64,000 bases of DNA from Sycobia sp. Sy_11 (GCA_018907035.1 JACCIC010000028.1:3279001-3343000), one strand, 5' to 3'; positions 39,578-54,011 are shown, counted from the stretch's first letter. A program made the numbers and translations. The notes: generated from the sequence alone by a model not told the origin.

Positions 39578-41189
39578 CATAAAACTTGATCGATTTTCGT
39601 CCACTCGACGTTTTATGTTTGTTTTATTTTTAACTTGTCTTTTACGTGTTACATAATTTAACTAATCAGATAGACAGTAATTGAACAATTAGAAATTTTA
39701 TTGTATTGGCGTCACATGAGTTTCCTTAAACATAAAGTTACGAATATGATTTGTATATTTGTATAGGTTACATTCGACATCGTGTAGAATTTACAAAATT
39801 CATTCGAATATTCGCGTTTTATGCATCCACAAAAAAATATTTATTCGATTGTATAACGGCATTCGGGTCACTATTATCAGGTCTTTGATTTTAATGTATC
39901 TAAAGACTACTTTTCTACTCGGCGTTAAAAAAAAAAATAACTAACAGGTATCATCGTCAAAAGAAACATTTTTCACTCCCCTTGCCTGACTTTCTCTCTT
40001 TTTCTATACAAACATAATCATAAATCAACGAGAATTCTCAATAAATACTTTTGATTTCATAGCGTTAATTCATTGCCTTGACACGCATGCCTCCCATCAA
40101 GGTTAGCGTAAAGATTTATTTAATGCGGATATTTTTTGAAATTGACAGTTTTAATAATCTGGTGATTTCTTTCCTTTGTAACCTTAATCGTTCCGGTACA
40201 CGTTGAAGGAGACATATTGCCTATTGAGTGAAAATTCCGCCACTTTGCAAAGCATGAATCATTATACGAGTTCCGATTCTTAAGCCTGCATTTTGTACCT
40301 CATTTAGCGTGGCGGTAAATTGACGGGAGCCATAAGCCATCGAGACATAGTTCCATTAAGAATACATTATTGATTCGAATGCTTTAATTAGTATATTTTG
40401 ATCGGCTACTCCATTGTGTTTTTTTTCTTTTTCTTCTTCTTATTTTTCATCTTCTCGTTCATCTTCTCGTTCATCTTCTTCCATACATAAAAATTAAACA
40501 TTGTTCACGAAAATAATTTTAGTACTACTCAGTCGATTCTTAAAATTTTTATCGCAATATATGCTTTGAACTGTAGACAATTTTTATAATAATGAACTGT
40601 GCACAAAAAAATATATTTCTTAAATCGATAAAAATCGCTGCTATATCTAAGCAGTCACTTATCTCACGAAAAGTCCACAATACGAAAATAAAAGTCAAGA
40701 ACGCAAAAATTTAGAGCGTAAAGTTTTACATCATATATACTTTTTTATATATATATATCAAGCAATAAAATCGATAGCTACATATCTTTTGAAATTGCTT
40801 TCAGATACTCTTACTATTGTGATGAATTTTTGAAAAAATTTTACGTGATTTATCAACATGTTGACATTTTTTTTAATTTCATCCCCTAAAAAGGGGCAGT
40901 TATGAAAAAAGACCCGTTATGAAATTTTTATCAATAATTTCCGAATTCCGAGTTTCGTTATTTCGAACTTATTAATTCAGTCGCCACGTTCATGATAGTG
41001 CAAGCTGGTTGATTATAGACTTTCAGCATTATTAAATCTTACCACTGAACTATTATATCATATACGCGTTCTTAGTGCATGATTTCGTGACCTATAATAA
41101 GCGAACAAATCGACACCGTCTATGAAGTTGATACTTTACGCAACTGTTATTATTTCTACAAAATTTAGTTGTTCTATATTTATATATAC

Positions 41190-41248
<59 letters not shown>

Positions 41249-41481
41249 TCCTTTCTGAATTAATTCATCCATTGTTTCAAAAAGAAAAGATTATTTGAAT
41301 ATGCCTGTGTATGTGTTTGGTTGAAAAAATATTATTTAATATAATCTGAAATGCAGAGCAGAAATTCTTAGCATTCAGATTTAACATTTAAATCTAGTGT
41401 GCTATATTGATAACGGAAAATATTTTCAGATGGATACAGTTTTAATTTGTATTGACCACTTAGAAGTTATAATTAGCCGTG

Positions 41482-41530
<49 letters not shown>

Positions 41531-41680
41531 GATAATTGAATATCTTATTTTAAAATTCCTCAAAGTGAACGTCGTACTTTTAAAATGATAATATATACAT
41601 TAATTACAGTCGAGCGAGAAAATTATCCGATGGTCATAAGGTTATTATCAACATCAGCGGTACGTATCTTGTTTAATCGC
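38441..41680. other. Noncoding stretch with T-run and (AT)n tracts
   Basis: A T-run of about 29 bases (39549-39577), a G-run (39302-39310) and (AT)n tracts at 41192-41245 and 41484-41530. No coding exon or RNA gene recognised. Confidence 0.45.
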
Positions 41681-41681
41681 G

Positions 41682-41683
41682 CC

Positions 41684-41733
<50 letters not shown>

Positions 41734-41735
41734 GG
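41682..41735. repeat. 54-bp perfect palindrome with (AT)n core
   Basis: The sequence reads CCTCG, then 22 AT units, then CGAGG. It is its own reverse complement over 54 bp and could extrude as a cruciform. Confidence 0.95.
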
Positions 41736-42300
41736 TACCGCTTTGAATACCTCAGCGGCTCGTATCGAAAAAATCCGAATGATACAGTTATTGCCGTAGC
41801 GGGAAATCAGGCGCACGGGCAGAGTGAAAGTGATCCGGTCAATCGTGCAATTATATACGCGGTCCGGTCGACTGTATATAATACACTAGTAGCTCACAGA
41901 TCGGCTTCTGTTAAGGTAAAAATTTTCTATACGGGTGCGTTGCGGCGTGCAATTTATTTCTTGTTTTTTTTCTTTTTTTTTTTTCTTTTTGTGCATCCGA
42001 ATCGCCCGGGCACGACGCGCATATCAATGGGCGACGTCTCGAGACCGAGCGGCTTTCGAGACGCGGGCGACGCGCGGTCCAGATCGCGCGCGAATCGACG
42101 CTGGAAAAATGCAGTTCGTCCAGTCGCCGTAGCTCGGCCCGCAGCCGAGCCTTTCGCCGGGCGAGCGGGGATGTCGAGGATGGCGGGGGGGGGGGCGGTG
42201 GAAATTGACACGCCAGAATCGTCGAGTGTTATAGGCAAGGACGAGCAAAATTTTACACGGTAAAGCTTGATGCACTCGTTGTGCAGGGAGAGATCGGCGA
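41736..42300. other. CpG-dense block
   Basis: CpG-rich from about 41740, with a pyrimidine run at 41958-41990 and a G-run at 42184-42194. Overlapping ORFs on both strands (for example 41940-42263 +) have no recognisable domain. Candidate regulatory element. Confidence 0.4.
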
Positions 42301-43239
42301 ATTTTAATGATTAATGCCAAGAGGATCGTGGATCTGTTTGTGCAACGACGACTAACAGTTCACTTAATACAACTTCCGATCGCAATACAATCAGTCGCTT
42401 GCAGCGTAAGCAATCGAGTGTTAATAATTACGTTCGATTTTATATACTTCGCTAGATATGGCCAAATAAGTCAGTTGACCGATAACTTCGAATATTTATG
42501 TACGATCGTGCTTGATGATTGATATGCGCCTAGATCGATTTCATCCTCATGTTTCGTAATCTTCATCTAATCTCCTTTCTTTTTCTTTCTCTCACTTCGT
42601 TCGCCCGTTGTTTTTTCTGCGGTGCAATAAAGTATATAAAAATCCGTCTATCATCTCCGCTAAATTTAGAGCTTCCGGAGTCTGATTATTTATTTCAATT
42701 TAATTTTTAATTAACATTTTTAGTGCTTGCGATTAACGACATTCCGAAAGTACTTCGTTACGAATGATTAATGAAGCGCACATTTCTTTAAGCCGTATGG
42801 TCTCGGGCAACTAGCTTTCATAATAATTAAACAAATATTTCGCTCAATTAATTCACTTGATTCACATACATTTGTAGTGGCCGAATTTGTCGAACACGAA
42901 TTGCGTAGAATAATTTAATTTCATTACTAGCACTTCTAATTTAGCGCTAAACAATTGGCTAAGTGCAAAGAATCTAATTAAGATTTATCTGGATTTAATG
43001 TATAAATTATACATTTAAATCGTTGCTGACCGTATGTAAAGAAGAAGAAAAAAAAAGTATTACCACGATCAGTTTAACGATTCAACAGTTTCATTTTGTA
43101 TCCTAAGAATAGAAAACAATGCTGTGGATATATATGATGGACAACTCGCTCGTAAGGCTAAAGCTTTAATTACAAAAATGCACTTACTGTAATGCACAGC
43201 ATCCACAGGTCAAGGAGAGATGATTTAATAATAACAATG

Positions 43240-43275
<36 letters not shown>

Positions 43276-44770
43276 TTAAAATCATTAACAGCATCTCCGT
43301 AAAGATATTCATCTATAAATATTTGTAATTTTCAAAGCTCACTATTATATCGCGTTACCGGAATTCGCATTTATTTAAACAACCTGCTTTTAATGATGCT
43401 CTTAATGATAAGTAGTGTAAATTTGTTTGCTAAGAAATAATAACGATAGAACAATGTCTGCACGTTGACGTGCAAGAAATCCGCTGAAAGCTTTCGTCAT
43501 GGAATCTTAATGAAATAAATAATAGAAAATAAAAAGAAATATTTTAACTTTACATTAATAATAATGAGACTGTTTCTGTACAGCTTGCTGTGAATAATAC
43601 GCGTCATAAAAATATGAATTTATATGGTAACTAATAATTGCCCTACGCACAGAATAGCATTACTCATTCTTCCCATATTTCTTCGAAAATCCTTGAAGAA
43701 ATTTGTTTACAGCTTTATACTTTAATAATTATTTATAACATGCTCTTGCCTTACAGTACAGAGTGAAATTAGCTTTTTCGAGCTTATGCAACTGATTAGC
43801 AATTAATCATCTCATCAAGAATATATTGTAGATAAGATATGGGCCTAATTATTTCTACATATCGCACTGACATTCTTTTCAGAATCGATAGTGCCTACTT
43901 TCCTTCGTATCGTTACTATGTCCGACTGTGCATCTCTAATTTAAAATTGTACTTTTACTTCTAATAATGCAATTGCTAATGCTCGTTGCATAAGCTTTCG
44001 TCAATTTTTTTTCGTCAACGCCCGTCTATACTCGAATCGGACAAAAACCAGTCGTTAGCCACATCGATTATGCTAATTCGCTTTTTACGACCTTTTTACG
44101 AACAACGATAATTGAGCTTTATTGTACGAATCAGTCCCCTTTTAGCTCGTGAAATGAAGAAACTCAAGATATAGACAACGCTGAATATCTGAAAATACTG
44201 CAATTTGAATTATTAATAACTTTATTTTACACAAAAATATAAGTATAATATGTTAATGTTGAAACATCGAATAGACTCCTTTCATTATGTAAGGTTAATT
44301 TGCCATTTCGCAAATGTTAATTAACCAAAATAAAATCTTTTAATTTGCGAAACGACGTATATATTGATATCGAGTCAGGTATATATAAGCTTAATTAAAT
44401 TGTTAATTAAATCCTGAGTTAAATAAGCGTCTATACATCGAATAATTTATTCGATTTTTTTTACAAAATATGGTACATAGTTAATTTTGAAATTTCACGT
44501 AAAATTTTGACCGCTACATTCCTTTCGTCGATCGAAAACATTTTCATCGCAGGACTGGACTATCTGTCTTTGCGATCCATTGCACATTTTCATAAGTAGA
44601 AATAAGTCAAATTTTTTGGAACTTTTTTCAGATATACATTTAAGAAGAACTTTAGACAATTGCTAATTTTCAAATAAATGTAGCATTGCCAGTCCAGTGT
44701 GCAATTCCCAGTACGATAACGAAATTTCCAATACGCAATAATTCAAATATTATCGAACACGTTCGGCCCA
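42301..44770. other. AT-rich noncoding stretch
   Basis: It holds a trinucleotide (AAT)n run at about 43239-43274. No coding exon or RNA gene recognised. Confidence 0.45.
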
Positions 44771-44779
44771 ATTCTCGAT

Positions 44780-45293
44780 TTGGCATTATTTGCTATATCC
44801 TGCGTTATTAATTACAAGAGCGATTTGACGCGCCTACCGCGGAAATTAAATATCGCTCGCCGACCCGATCGGCATCGTTTAATTATTTATCTTCTCGTCT
44901 GTAACGGTCGCATCGCGAAGTCCCGCACGCTCGAGAGAGCCTCGTATCTCGGCGTAATAGCCGCCGCGGCGGCTGCATCGTCGATCGAACGAATTTCCCA
45001 TTATCGCGGTGAAAAAGTCCCGTCGCAATCGTTGCCCCTCGCGCGTCGAGCGGGAACGATACGGCCGTCCCACCTACGCCGGGGCGACCGTTCCGGAATC
45101 TCGGCGGTCTGCCTCGTCCCGCGCGCCGGCAAGACTGGCGACGCGCGAAAATCGCGGACGATCATCGCGTCAGGCCGAGTTGCATAAACCGGCGCGATAA
45201 CGTCATCGGCCTGCCGAAACCGCCGAACCGGCTGTAGGACGATCCCCGCTATATACGCGCGCGCCTGCATGTATGTATGGATGTCTAAATATA

Positions 45294-45342
<49 letters not shown>

Positions 45343-45790
45343 TTCTCCTCGAGCGGCGCGTTACATACTCGAAAAAGCCCGAGAACCGAAGGAGCGAAAC
45401 TGCACTCCGTGGCGAAGTCGAGAGGCGCGCGGACACGCAGGCGTACGCGCGCTGCTGCCACGAGCTTGCGAGTTGCGCGCCCCGCTTTCGCCCCGCGTAT
45501 TCGTCTATTTGGCCGTTAACAATCGCGCCGAGAGGGAACGGCACGAAGGAAACGAACAAATTTTGCGCCCGACGAGCGGGAGGCGAGGAGCGTCGTGTCG
45601 GCGCCGATCGGCCCACTCCGCGGGGACGGACGCGCCCCGGGCCTCGAGCCTCGGCGAGATCGAGGCGCGATCGATCTCGGGCCCTGCAACTTCCTGGCGA
45701 CGCCGAGCCTCGTCGGCTGGCGATCTCTCCTCAGCATTGGAAGAACCGAGAAGTGCGGTGGGCGATTCGAGGCGACGCTGAATTAACGTT
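44780..45790. other. Large CpG-dense block split by (AT)n tract
   Basis: About 1 kb of CpG-rich DNA, the longest such noncoding block in the window, interrupted by an (AT)n tract at about 45301-45340. ORFs of 100-190 codons occur in five frames on both strands, as expected from composition; none shows a domain. Candidate promoter or first exon of an unassigned transcript. Confidence 0.45.
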
Positions 45791-45881
45791 TGCCAGGACC
45801 GTGTATGCATATATCTATATCAATATACACTGGGTCACGATCGGTATACGGTAAATTTATAAGTATTTCTATCATTTATAT

Positions 45882-45923
<42 letters not shown>

Positions 45924-46562
45924 TATATAGAGTTTATTTCTATTAAAATTCCTTACCAATTACCTATTTATTGTGAAGCTGGATTAGCACGGAATATATT
46001 TGAGAATGTGAGAATGAGAAAGAGAGGATGGATGGAGAATGTAATGTGAATCGTGGACATTTGGGTATAACCTTCAATTGCTGATTTTAAATATACAAAA
46101 GAATACTGCATGCAAACTTATTAATTAAGATTAATTTTTCGGAGTTTATTTTCTTAATTTAAGAAAGGGAGAGAGAAAGAGAGGAGGAGAGCGACCGGTG
46201 TATTGTATTCCAAATATATAGCTCATGATGACGGTGAAAGGTGTAAATGCTAATCGTGAGTCTCGTCATCTCCTATATCGGGCTTATTTTCATATTTTTC
46301 TGCAGCTTTTTTTTTAGCCGCGCGAGGAATTCGAAACAACGAAAGACTTTTAGAGGTTACGGTTGTGTGCAGTTATAAATTTTAAAGCTTCTCTTTTTGA
46401 TAATTTTTTTCGACATTGTTTTTACCCTACCGCTTTATATGCATGAAATTTATATTCCAATTCATATGATTCTTTACACACTTATAAAAATTTATAATAA
46501 TTTTTGTATTTTAAGTAGTTCCGAACGCATATATGGCTCGTATTTATCTTGTCGAGAACATG

Positions 46563-46610
<48 letters not shown>

Positions 46611-46686
46611 CGCTTTTTATATTTATCTTCGCGGAACTTGATTATCTCGCAATGCATGCTGGAAGCATTAAACATCAATCTGAAAC

Positions 46687-46741
<55 letters not shown>

Positions 46742-46860
46742 AAGATATGTTTCAAACGAGCGAACGATCCTCAACGAGCGCAGTGCGAAATTCATCACGC
46801 TAATTGTAATTATGTTCGGAAGAAGAAAACAACGAAAAATATCGACAAATTTTCCGAGTT
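45791..46860. other. AT-rich stretch with three (AT)n tracts
   Basis: (AT)n tracts at about 45880-45921, 46562-46608 and 46691-46739. Nothing else recognised. Confidence 0.5.
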
Positions 46861-48190
46861 CACGGGCGGAGAGAGAGAGAGAGAGGGGGGCGAAACTAAC
46901 TTTCAATTATACACCGACCGCGGTTAGCCACCGTTTCGCCGGCCTAAAAATATATCGCAATCCGCGCGTCGCGCCTACGCACGCGAGCCCCGCGTAGGAC
47001 GCGCTCAGATACTCCGCTTTCCGCGACGTTTATAAATACAATTTACAAGTGCGCGTACAGAGCGCGCGCACAAATCCAGAAACGCCACGATTGGCGCATC
47101 GCTGTAACGCGTATTATTGGGCCGCCGAGTTTTTTTTTTTTTTTTTTTTTTTTTATCACCGCGACGTAGGCGCCGTACGGCGCACTCCCATTCCTCGGTC
47201 GGTTTATCGCCTTCAATGATGCGGCGAGTAAGAGATCGCCGATCGCCCTCCTCGTCCGGTGACACAACGTGTAGGAATACGCGCTTATACATATATACAC
47301 GCACATATATGCGTATCTCAGTTGTTCTGCGTAGGAAGTGGATGCGAAAGGCGCTCGTCTCCGGAGCTCTTTTTAATTTGCACTGGCTAGATGTGTCGTG
47401 CGCGTGCGCGTATATAGAGGCACGTTAAAAGTGATTGCGCGCAATTTATAAACGAGGAGCGCTTTTTTGTCGGTTGAGCACGAAAAACTGGTCATCGCCC
47501 CACTACCGTCCAATCCTCCACTTTAATTGAGCTATATTTAGGCCCGGATGAGAGAACAATTTCTCATTTGATCCTTGTCGATGCAGTTTCTTGCGAGTGA
47601 AAGTTCACAAGCCGCAAGTATATATATATAACATTTTAACGATTGAAGAGAAATTGCAATTTTCTCTGTCCCTCTCTCTCTCCCCCTCTCTTGTAAAACG
47701 CGCGCGTCCCAGTTCCGTCAATCAAGTGCGAATTCCCATTACTTGGGGTGATTCTGAAATATAAATACAGATAACGATGAAAATTAAAGGCACGTCCAAA
47801 TTTTTTCAATTCCTTCTAGACGCGTATGAATTTCACGAGAAAACTGCGCCGCACAACGCGGTGTACATATGCACGCGGATGGTGTGTGCGAAACGCGCGC
47901 GAAAAATGCCCAGGAACGTGCGTGCGTCCTCCATTCGGCCAATGCAATAATTGGACATTCTTCGCGGGAGTACATGTAGTCGAAACTAAAGTGGTCAATT
48001 TTGCGCAAAATGCACTTCAATGCTCCTTCGGACTACTTCCACTTTAAAAAAAAAAAAAATAACATAAAAAAAATAAAAAGATACGGCGAATATACGTTGA
48101 GTCGCAGGGATGCGCGGCGACTGAGTTATGTTTTAAATATAGAATTGAGAATAGCTTATGCATAAATCTATAGAGACCAAGCAGATGTCA
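46861..48190. other. CpG-rich then mixed noncoding stretch
   Basis: A GA run (46870-46885), a CpG-rich part to about 47470 with a T-run of 24-25 bases (47130-47154), then mixed DNA. No coding exon recognised. Confidence 0.4.
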
Positions 48191-48221
48191 ATCGTCTAAG
48201 CACGCTGAAACGCGCGCGCGG

Positions 48222-48268
<47 letters not shown>

Positions 48269-48482
48269 GCCCCAGCTCAATTAAGAATGGACAACGAGAA
48301 TTGCCGCTGGGACAGGTCTTAACGAGTTTTTTAGCGCCGGTGCTCGGAGATCGCTGCCTATGCCAATTAGTGAACGTATGTGTGTATGTATATATATATA
48401 TATATCGGAACACAAGAACGCGCGCGCCCACACGGTTCAAATATAATAGAGCTCGACAATGCGCAGAGGCGGCCCGGGTATA

Positions 48483-48521
<39 letters not shown>

Positions 48522-48960
48522 ACGCGCATACGTATACCGGTCTATCGCGGGGTCGGCAGAGCGATAAGCGATATCTTGGCAAGAGGCGCGCGAGTACGTA
48601 GCCCCGCGACAGCGCTACGGAAGAGACGCGGCATCGAGAACGGGCGCGGCGACCGATGCGCCTTTGTCGCGGACCGCGGCACGCGCGCGCGACTCTCCCT
48701 GGCTCGTGGACAAAATTTTTCGCCGACTCTCCGAGCGGCCGAGGTCTGCTTGCGGTAGGGAGGGAGGGAGGGAGGGAGGGAGGGCTCCGAAGAATAATTG
48801 CGAAACAATGACTCGAGGGAAAACGGAGCCTGCCGACTTAATCGCTCGCGTCCGAGCGGGCGCGTTTTGCGCGCAATAGGCCGTGGGGGATTATTCGCGC
48901 GACTGGCTGATCGAACGGAGACGCGATAGCGCGGCATTTGTCACTTATATAAATCGATGC
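48191..48960. other. CpG-dense block rich in simple repeats
   Basis: It contains (CA)n at 48223-48265, short (AT)n tracts at 48388-48405 and 48485-48518, and a GGGA tandem run at about 48757-48783, all embedded in CpG-rich DNA. No gene assigned. Confidence 0.5.
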
Positions 48961-49246
48961 AAGTCGCAATTATGCCGTACAGCGCATACTTCGCCGTAAT
49001 CGAGGGGCAGTGCGATTTTGGCCGACTCGAATTTAGAATGTTTATAGATAGAACTGGTGCGGATTGGAGAGATTTCGAGCACGATAAGAGATGTGCATGT
49101 ATATAGATATATGGAGCTGATGGGTGTAATTTCGTACATCCAAGCATATATTCATACGCGACCTAATAATAGTTTTAAACGGTATATCGTCAATTTCAAG
49201 GCTGAATATCTTTAAAAATACATTAACCGTTGGGCCGATTTTCGAA

Positions 49247-49308
<62 letters not shown>

Positions 49309-49781
49309 TATAAATTTAAATAAAATGATTTTTTTCTCTAGATAGATGCATGGCTAATGTTCGCCGGAAAATTATATTAATAATTTTAAATATAAAATTA
49401 TTAATATATAATATATCATATTAATATATATGCGACAAAATAGTCCCTTTTGCATAATTATTTTACATAAGACCAAATGTTATACGACTAAAGCTCAATT
49501 CCATTCGAGCGCGCCAAAGAATAATCATAATAATAGTTGCGCCGATCAGCCAACCGCGATACCGCGCATAAATATCGCGCCCTTTCGATCCGACGAATTT
49601 TCAATTAGACCCGCAGTTAATAATAACGATGATTGACGTACACACGCGCGAAATAAATTCGTTGCTCGCAGTCCCGGTGGCGGTAATCGGTCGCCGCACC
49701 ACCATTAATAAGTCCGAAAGATCGCCAAACCAATATCAATTATAATTGTCAAAAGCGTCTTCGTCATTGCTCTATCGCTTC

Positions 49782-49845
<64 letters not shown>

Positions 49846-49900
49846 ATCGAACGCTCTCAAATTGCCAATATTTCTGTACGTATATATACATATATCTGCG
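48961..49900. other. AT-rich stretch with two long (AT)n tracts
   Basis: (AT)n tracts at about 49250-49311 and 49790-49840. Nothing else recognised. Confidence 0.5.
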
Positions 49901-50216
49901 ACCGTCCGGCGTCTCCCTCTCGCTACACCCCCCCCCCTACACGGTGTCCCGGTCGTTCAGAGAGTCGGTTCTTAATAACGGACAATCCACGCACATATGT
50001 ATAAGTATTAATTACGCGCGCAATTTTATATATATATATATATATAGAAGCGCGAGCCACCACCGCTCTATTAATGATCGCACGCGCGAGCGCGCTTAGC
50101 GAGCCACGCCGGATCAGACCGCAGTCCGACGCAGCCACGTCTGGCCTGCATCGCATCCGTGGCCATTTTCTCTCTCGGGTATATAAGTAAAACAATAATA
50201 ACAATAATAAAAATAA

Positions 50217-50259
<43 letters not shown>

Positions 50260-50480
50260 TTAAATATTAAAGTTGATAGCGAGCGCGCGCACGCTGCGCG
50301 CGACGAGTCAACGCGCCACTGCGCTCGCGGACGCACGTATAGAGCGCGTACGGTGCGTTTCGAGAGGTACATTACGCACGGGCGAGCCGCAACCACAGTT
50401 CGCAACGATCGGGCGCGCAAGCGGATTTATCGCTGCGCGAGGCTTTCGTCGCTGGCCGGTGTACGTACACACGTACATTC

Positions 50481-50528
<48 letters not shown>

Positions 50529-50640
50529 CTATATTTAGTGGAGCTGGTGGTGGCGCCGGTGACGGTGTAGCGATAGCGGTGGTTCGAGCCAACCGCGGCG
50601 ATTTTCATTAGATCGGCAGATTTCTCGCGCGAGGCTTCAA
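49901..50640. other. CpG-dense block with AT and AAT repeats
   Basis: CpG-rich DNA with a C-run (49928-49936), (AT)n at 50026-50046 and 50484-50524, and (AAT)n at about 50217-50256. It is the nearest large CpG block upstream of the transporter gene, so it could hold that gene's distal promoter; this is only inferred from position. Confidence 0.4.
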
Positions 50641-52522
50641 GATCATAATTAGACGATCGATTTGGCCGTCGATGCCGATGGTAAATTTGGTACTGCGGGA
50701 ATTTTTCAGTTCCGTATTCCGTATTCGTTATTTACAGATTTCTTTGTGGTGAAATTTAAAATTGCTCTCTGATAATTTCGTTATCTGACGTTCTTATACG
50801 ACGAGTTTCATCCGATTTCTATTGGATTTTGAAAGGAATTAAGTGTCAACGTTTTATCTAAACACAGGTCACCGACGCTACCTGTGCACCGGTAAGAAAA
50901 TTATTTCTTAATAATATATATGTGTGAAGTGCAATTAATGTGTCGTTAAAAAATCGTTGACGAAACTGTAGGACAGATCGATCTGAAAATTAATTCTAAT
51001 CATGTTCCTCTGTGTTTTGGCTTAAAAATAATAATAATAATTCGTAAAACAGAAAAACCTTGTAGTAAATGAAAAAAAAGAATTGATCAGGCACAGTGCA
51101 GATTTCTGCAACTAACTTGAAAACTTGCTGACTATAATTATTTTTTCTTAGCAACGATGATCAATCAATGGCTAATTACTGAACAATAAATTTTTTACGT
51201 AACCTCAGAAAATTAAAAATATTTTCCTTTTCTGCCAGAGAATGGTTAAAAGCAACAATATGATCATTCAATTCTGTGCAGTTATAATACGAAGAAAAAA
51301 ATTGATTTTAGAATTCTGCAGAAGCATCGGCATAATTTACATAAGAAAAAAATTGTATATGCAAAACCCGGTGTGATATACAAAAAATAAAACTGGCAAG
51401 TTTCCGTCGCGTTAAAAATAGAAGAGAATTTGTTATTCTCATTTTTTATTATAATGAGCCAGTTGCACTGTGAGTGATTGTATGCAAAATTTACAATACA
51501 CGAACTAAAATGGATGTTTTATTTCACTTTTTCGTCGTTTGTTCAATCGCAATAAATACTAGAAAATTTTTCATAAAATTAAATGCAGATGTTGAAAAAA
51601 GTTCTCTATAACTTTTAATGATATTATGTGTCACATTTAGGTTTTATTTGATAATACAACAAGAATTACATTAAATCAATAAAAAAAAATTATATTGGAA
51701 TTTCATAAATTAAATCCCTGTGATTATTGTTCTAATTCTTAATATTTATTCAAAATAATATTTTTTTAAATATTTGTGCAAAAAGCACAATACTTTTAAA
51801 TTCAAGAAGAAAATAATCTTTTAATCAGGTAAAACCTAAAAACTATTGTTTGTTTCTTACCTGTCTATAATTCATTTAATTTTTAAATTTACAACAATGT
51901 CTTCAAACCGCGTATATCCAATACTTATTTGTGATAAAACTTGGATGGGTATATATTAATATATAGTTACATAGTCAGCGATATGTATTGATTGCATTAC
52001 CAGTTGAGGTAATAAAAGTAGTTTTTGTATACTTGAACAAAATTGATTATTCTGCAGATCTTAATAATACTGTGCTAGAAACAATATTGCTGTAACGGCA
52101 TATTATACTTAGACAGTGGAAAAGCAATTAGAATTTTTCAAACTGAATTCAAAATCAGCGATATGAGATTGCACGTAAAATGCATCAAAATTATTAACCG
52201 AGAAATTTTTGATATCATTCAGTTCTACTCATGAATTATGTGCTTATGTTATGCTGATGCAATCGTATCATTTCACTGTATGAATATTTATTTTAAATAC
52301 GTTGTGCATTTATACTTTAAGATTAGCGAATTTATGAGGAATTAAAAACCAAGCAAAAGAAAAATATTCTCATCGATTATTTGGTTAATTAACAAAGACG
52401 ATCATTTCAATCCTAAAGCTGAATTAATAAAAATTCATCGTATTCTTAAACACAAAAAATTGATCACTTTCGTGTGTGCAAAATGATCGTCACTACATCG
52501 ATACTCCCTTTTTAACTTTGCA
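50641..52522. other. AT-rich noncoding stretch upstream of transporter
   Basis: No coding exon recognised. A GC-rich 24-bp island at 50868-50891 lies between an acceptor-like CACAG and a donor-like GTAAGA. Confidence 0.4.
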
Positions 52523-52633
52523 GACCAGACTCGATATCGCGACGAAACGCCACCGAAATCACGTTCAATTAGCGCCAGCTGTTAAATAAAATACGATCGG
52601 CCGTCTGAAATATCCAACGGACCAGCCTGTCTT

Positions 52634-52699
<66 letters not shown>

Positions 52700-52890
52700 C
52701 CCCACCTCCCGTTTTTCCGTCGCCGCACACTCTGCGCGCGAACTTTCGCGTTTTACCAGTCATTGAAACGGCGAGTCGTACGAGCAGGAAATCGAGTAGG
52801 AAGGAGACGAAAAAACCGGTGCACGCAACGATCCCCGGCACTTTCACGCCGATATCACGTCGCTTTTAATCGTTAAGCTTTAACGCTCAG
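52523..52890 (+). promoter_or_regulatory. Probable 5'UTR exon and promoter area of SLC22 gene
   Basis: A strong donor, GCTCAG followed by GTGAGT, ends this segment at 52890 and faces a strong acceptor at 53904. That suggests an untranslated exon spliced to the coding exon. The segment holds a (CT)n tract of about 60 bp (52637-52695), which is GAGA-type on the other strand and typical of insect promoters. The transcription start is not determined. A pyrimidine-rich CAG at about 52522 could instead be an upstream acceptor. Confidence 0.5.
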
Positions 52891-52975
52891 GTGAGTGCTG
52901 CTGGCTCCATTACACGGCCGATAAGTGTTATTTTATATTATATACATATATAATATGTATATTTTATACATATAC

Positions 52976-53012
<37 letters not shown>

Positions 53013-53465
53013 CATGTATCTATTGCTTCTCTATTTCGCGATGTTCCGAGGATGCAAACCGGAATTTATCGATTTCGCAATCGCATTTTTATAATATTTT
53101 TTAGACTGTGTATATATTATATAAATTTTTTGCTCGTACGACCCGATTTATGGTACCTATCAATGATAATAACTCGATTGCGTTAGTATTATGAGTTATG
53201 ATACTTTAAAAATCAGTAATAATATATATTACTTTATGAAACCAGAATTTAATATTGAAGTAATTAGTAAATTGCAGCCAATTTCATGGGAAATTATTTC
53301 TGTAATTAAGTTATATTAGCTTAATTAATGTTTTCATTTCAACACATTTTATATGATAAAACAGCTTGTAAACTTTAATTTGGCTAGTATTTTAATTCTA
53401 ATTAATTGAAATGACTTCGTATTAGCTCTATTTAGTAACATACAAATTAGATTGTACAGATATAA

Positions 53466-53528
<63 letters not shown>

Positions 53529-53904
53529 CGTCGCCAATATTCACATACATTTATCAAAATATATTTTAACTATATTTGTGTATAATACGCAAAGTCTATT
53601 ATTAGAAATTTACGTGAATATTAGAAATTATTTACTTATGTAGGATAATTAAAAATAATTTTCAAAATGTTGAATTAAAAAGAAATATTGGAACCGTATT
53701 TGCATTCCAATGCATGCACGCAAAAATTAATTACCCTACACATGAGCCAGGTCGAATTGCTAACCGTACATTTTCACTCAATCAGAAACACATTAGACTC
53801 GGCAAGGCCGGCTAATAATAATGCCGAGTTAGCCGCTAACTTTCTATAAAATCGATGCATACATTTACACACACACAAATCTAAATTATTCATTCTCCTT
53901 GCAG
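52891..53904 (+). other. Probable 5'UTR intron of SLC22 gene
   Basis: It begins GTGAGT and ends CATTCTCCTTGCAG, 1014 bp. It contains (AT)n tracts at about 52977-53007 and 53472-53525 and otherwise AT-rich sequence. Confidence 0.6.
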
Positions 53905-54011
53905 AACCTTCGGTCGGCCGAGCGAGGACGGGGAGAGCGCCTCCTGCACACAAGAGCCAGAAAATAACAACCACGACAATAAGAAAAAAGGTCGGGCAAA
54001 AAGAGTGAACA

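Noticed and set aside
40440..40480. Short direct repeats of a TCTTCTCGTTCA word
   Set aside because: Only about two and a half units; low-complexity pyrimidine DNA with no further structure.
44780..45854. Multiple ORFs of 100-193 codons
   Set aside because: Open in many frames on both strands of a CpG-dense block, with no domain; treated as composition.
50555..50605. tRNA-like B-box word GGTTCGAGCC
   Set aside because: No matching A-box at the right distance and the flanks do not form a cloverleaf.
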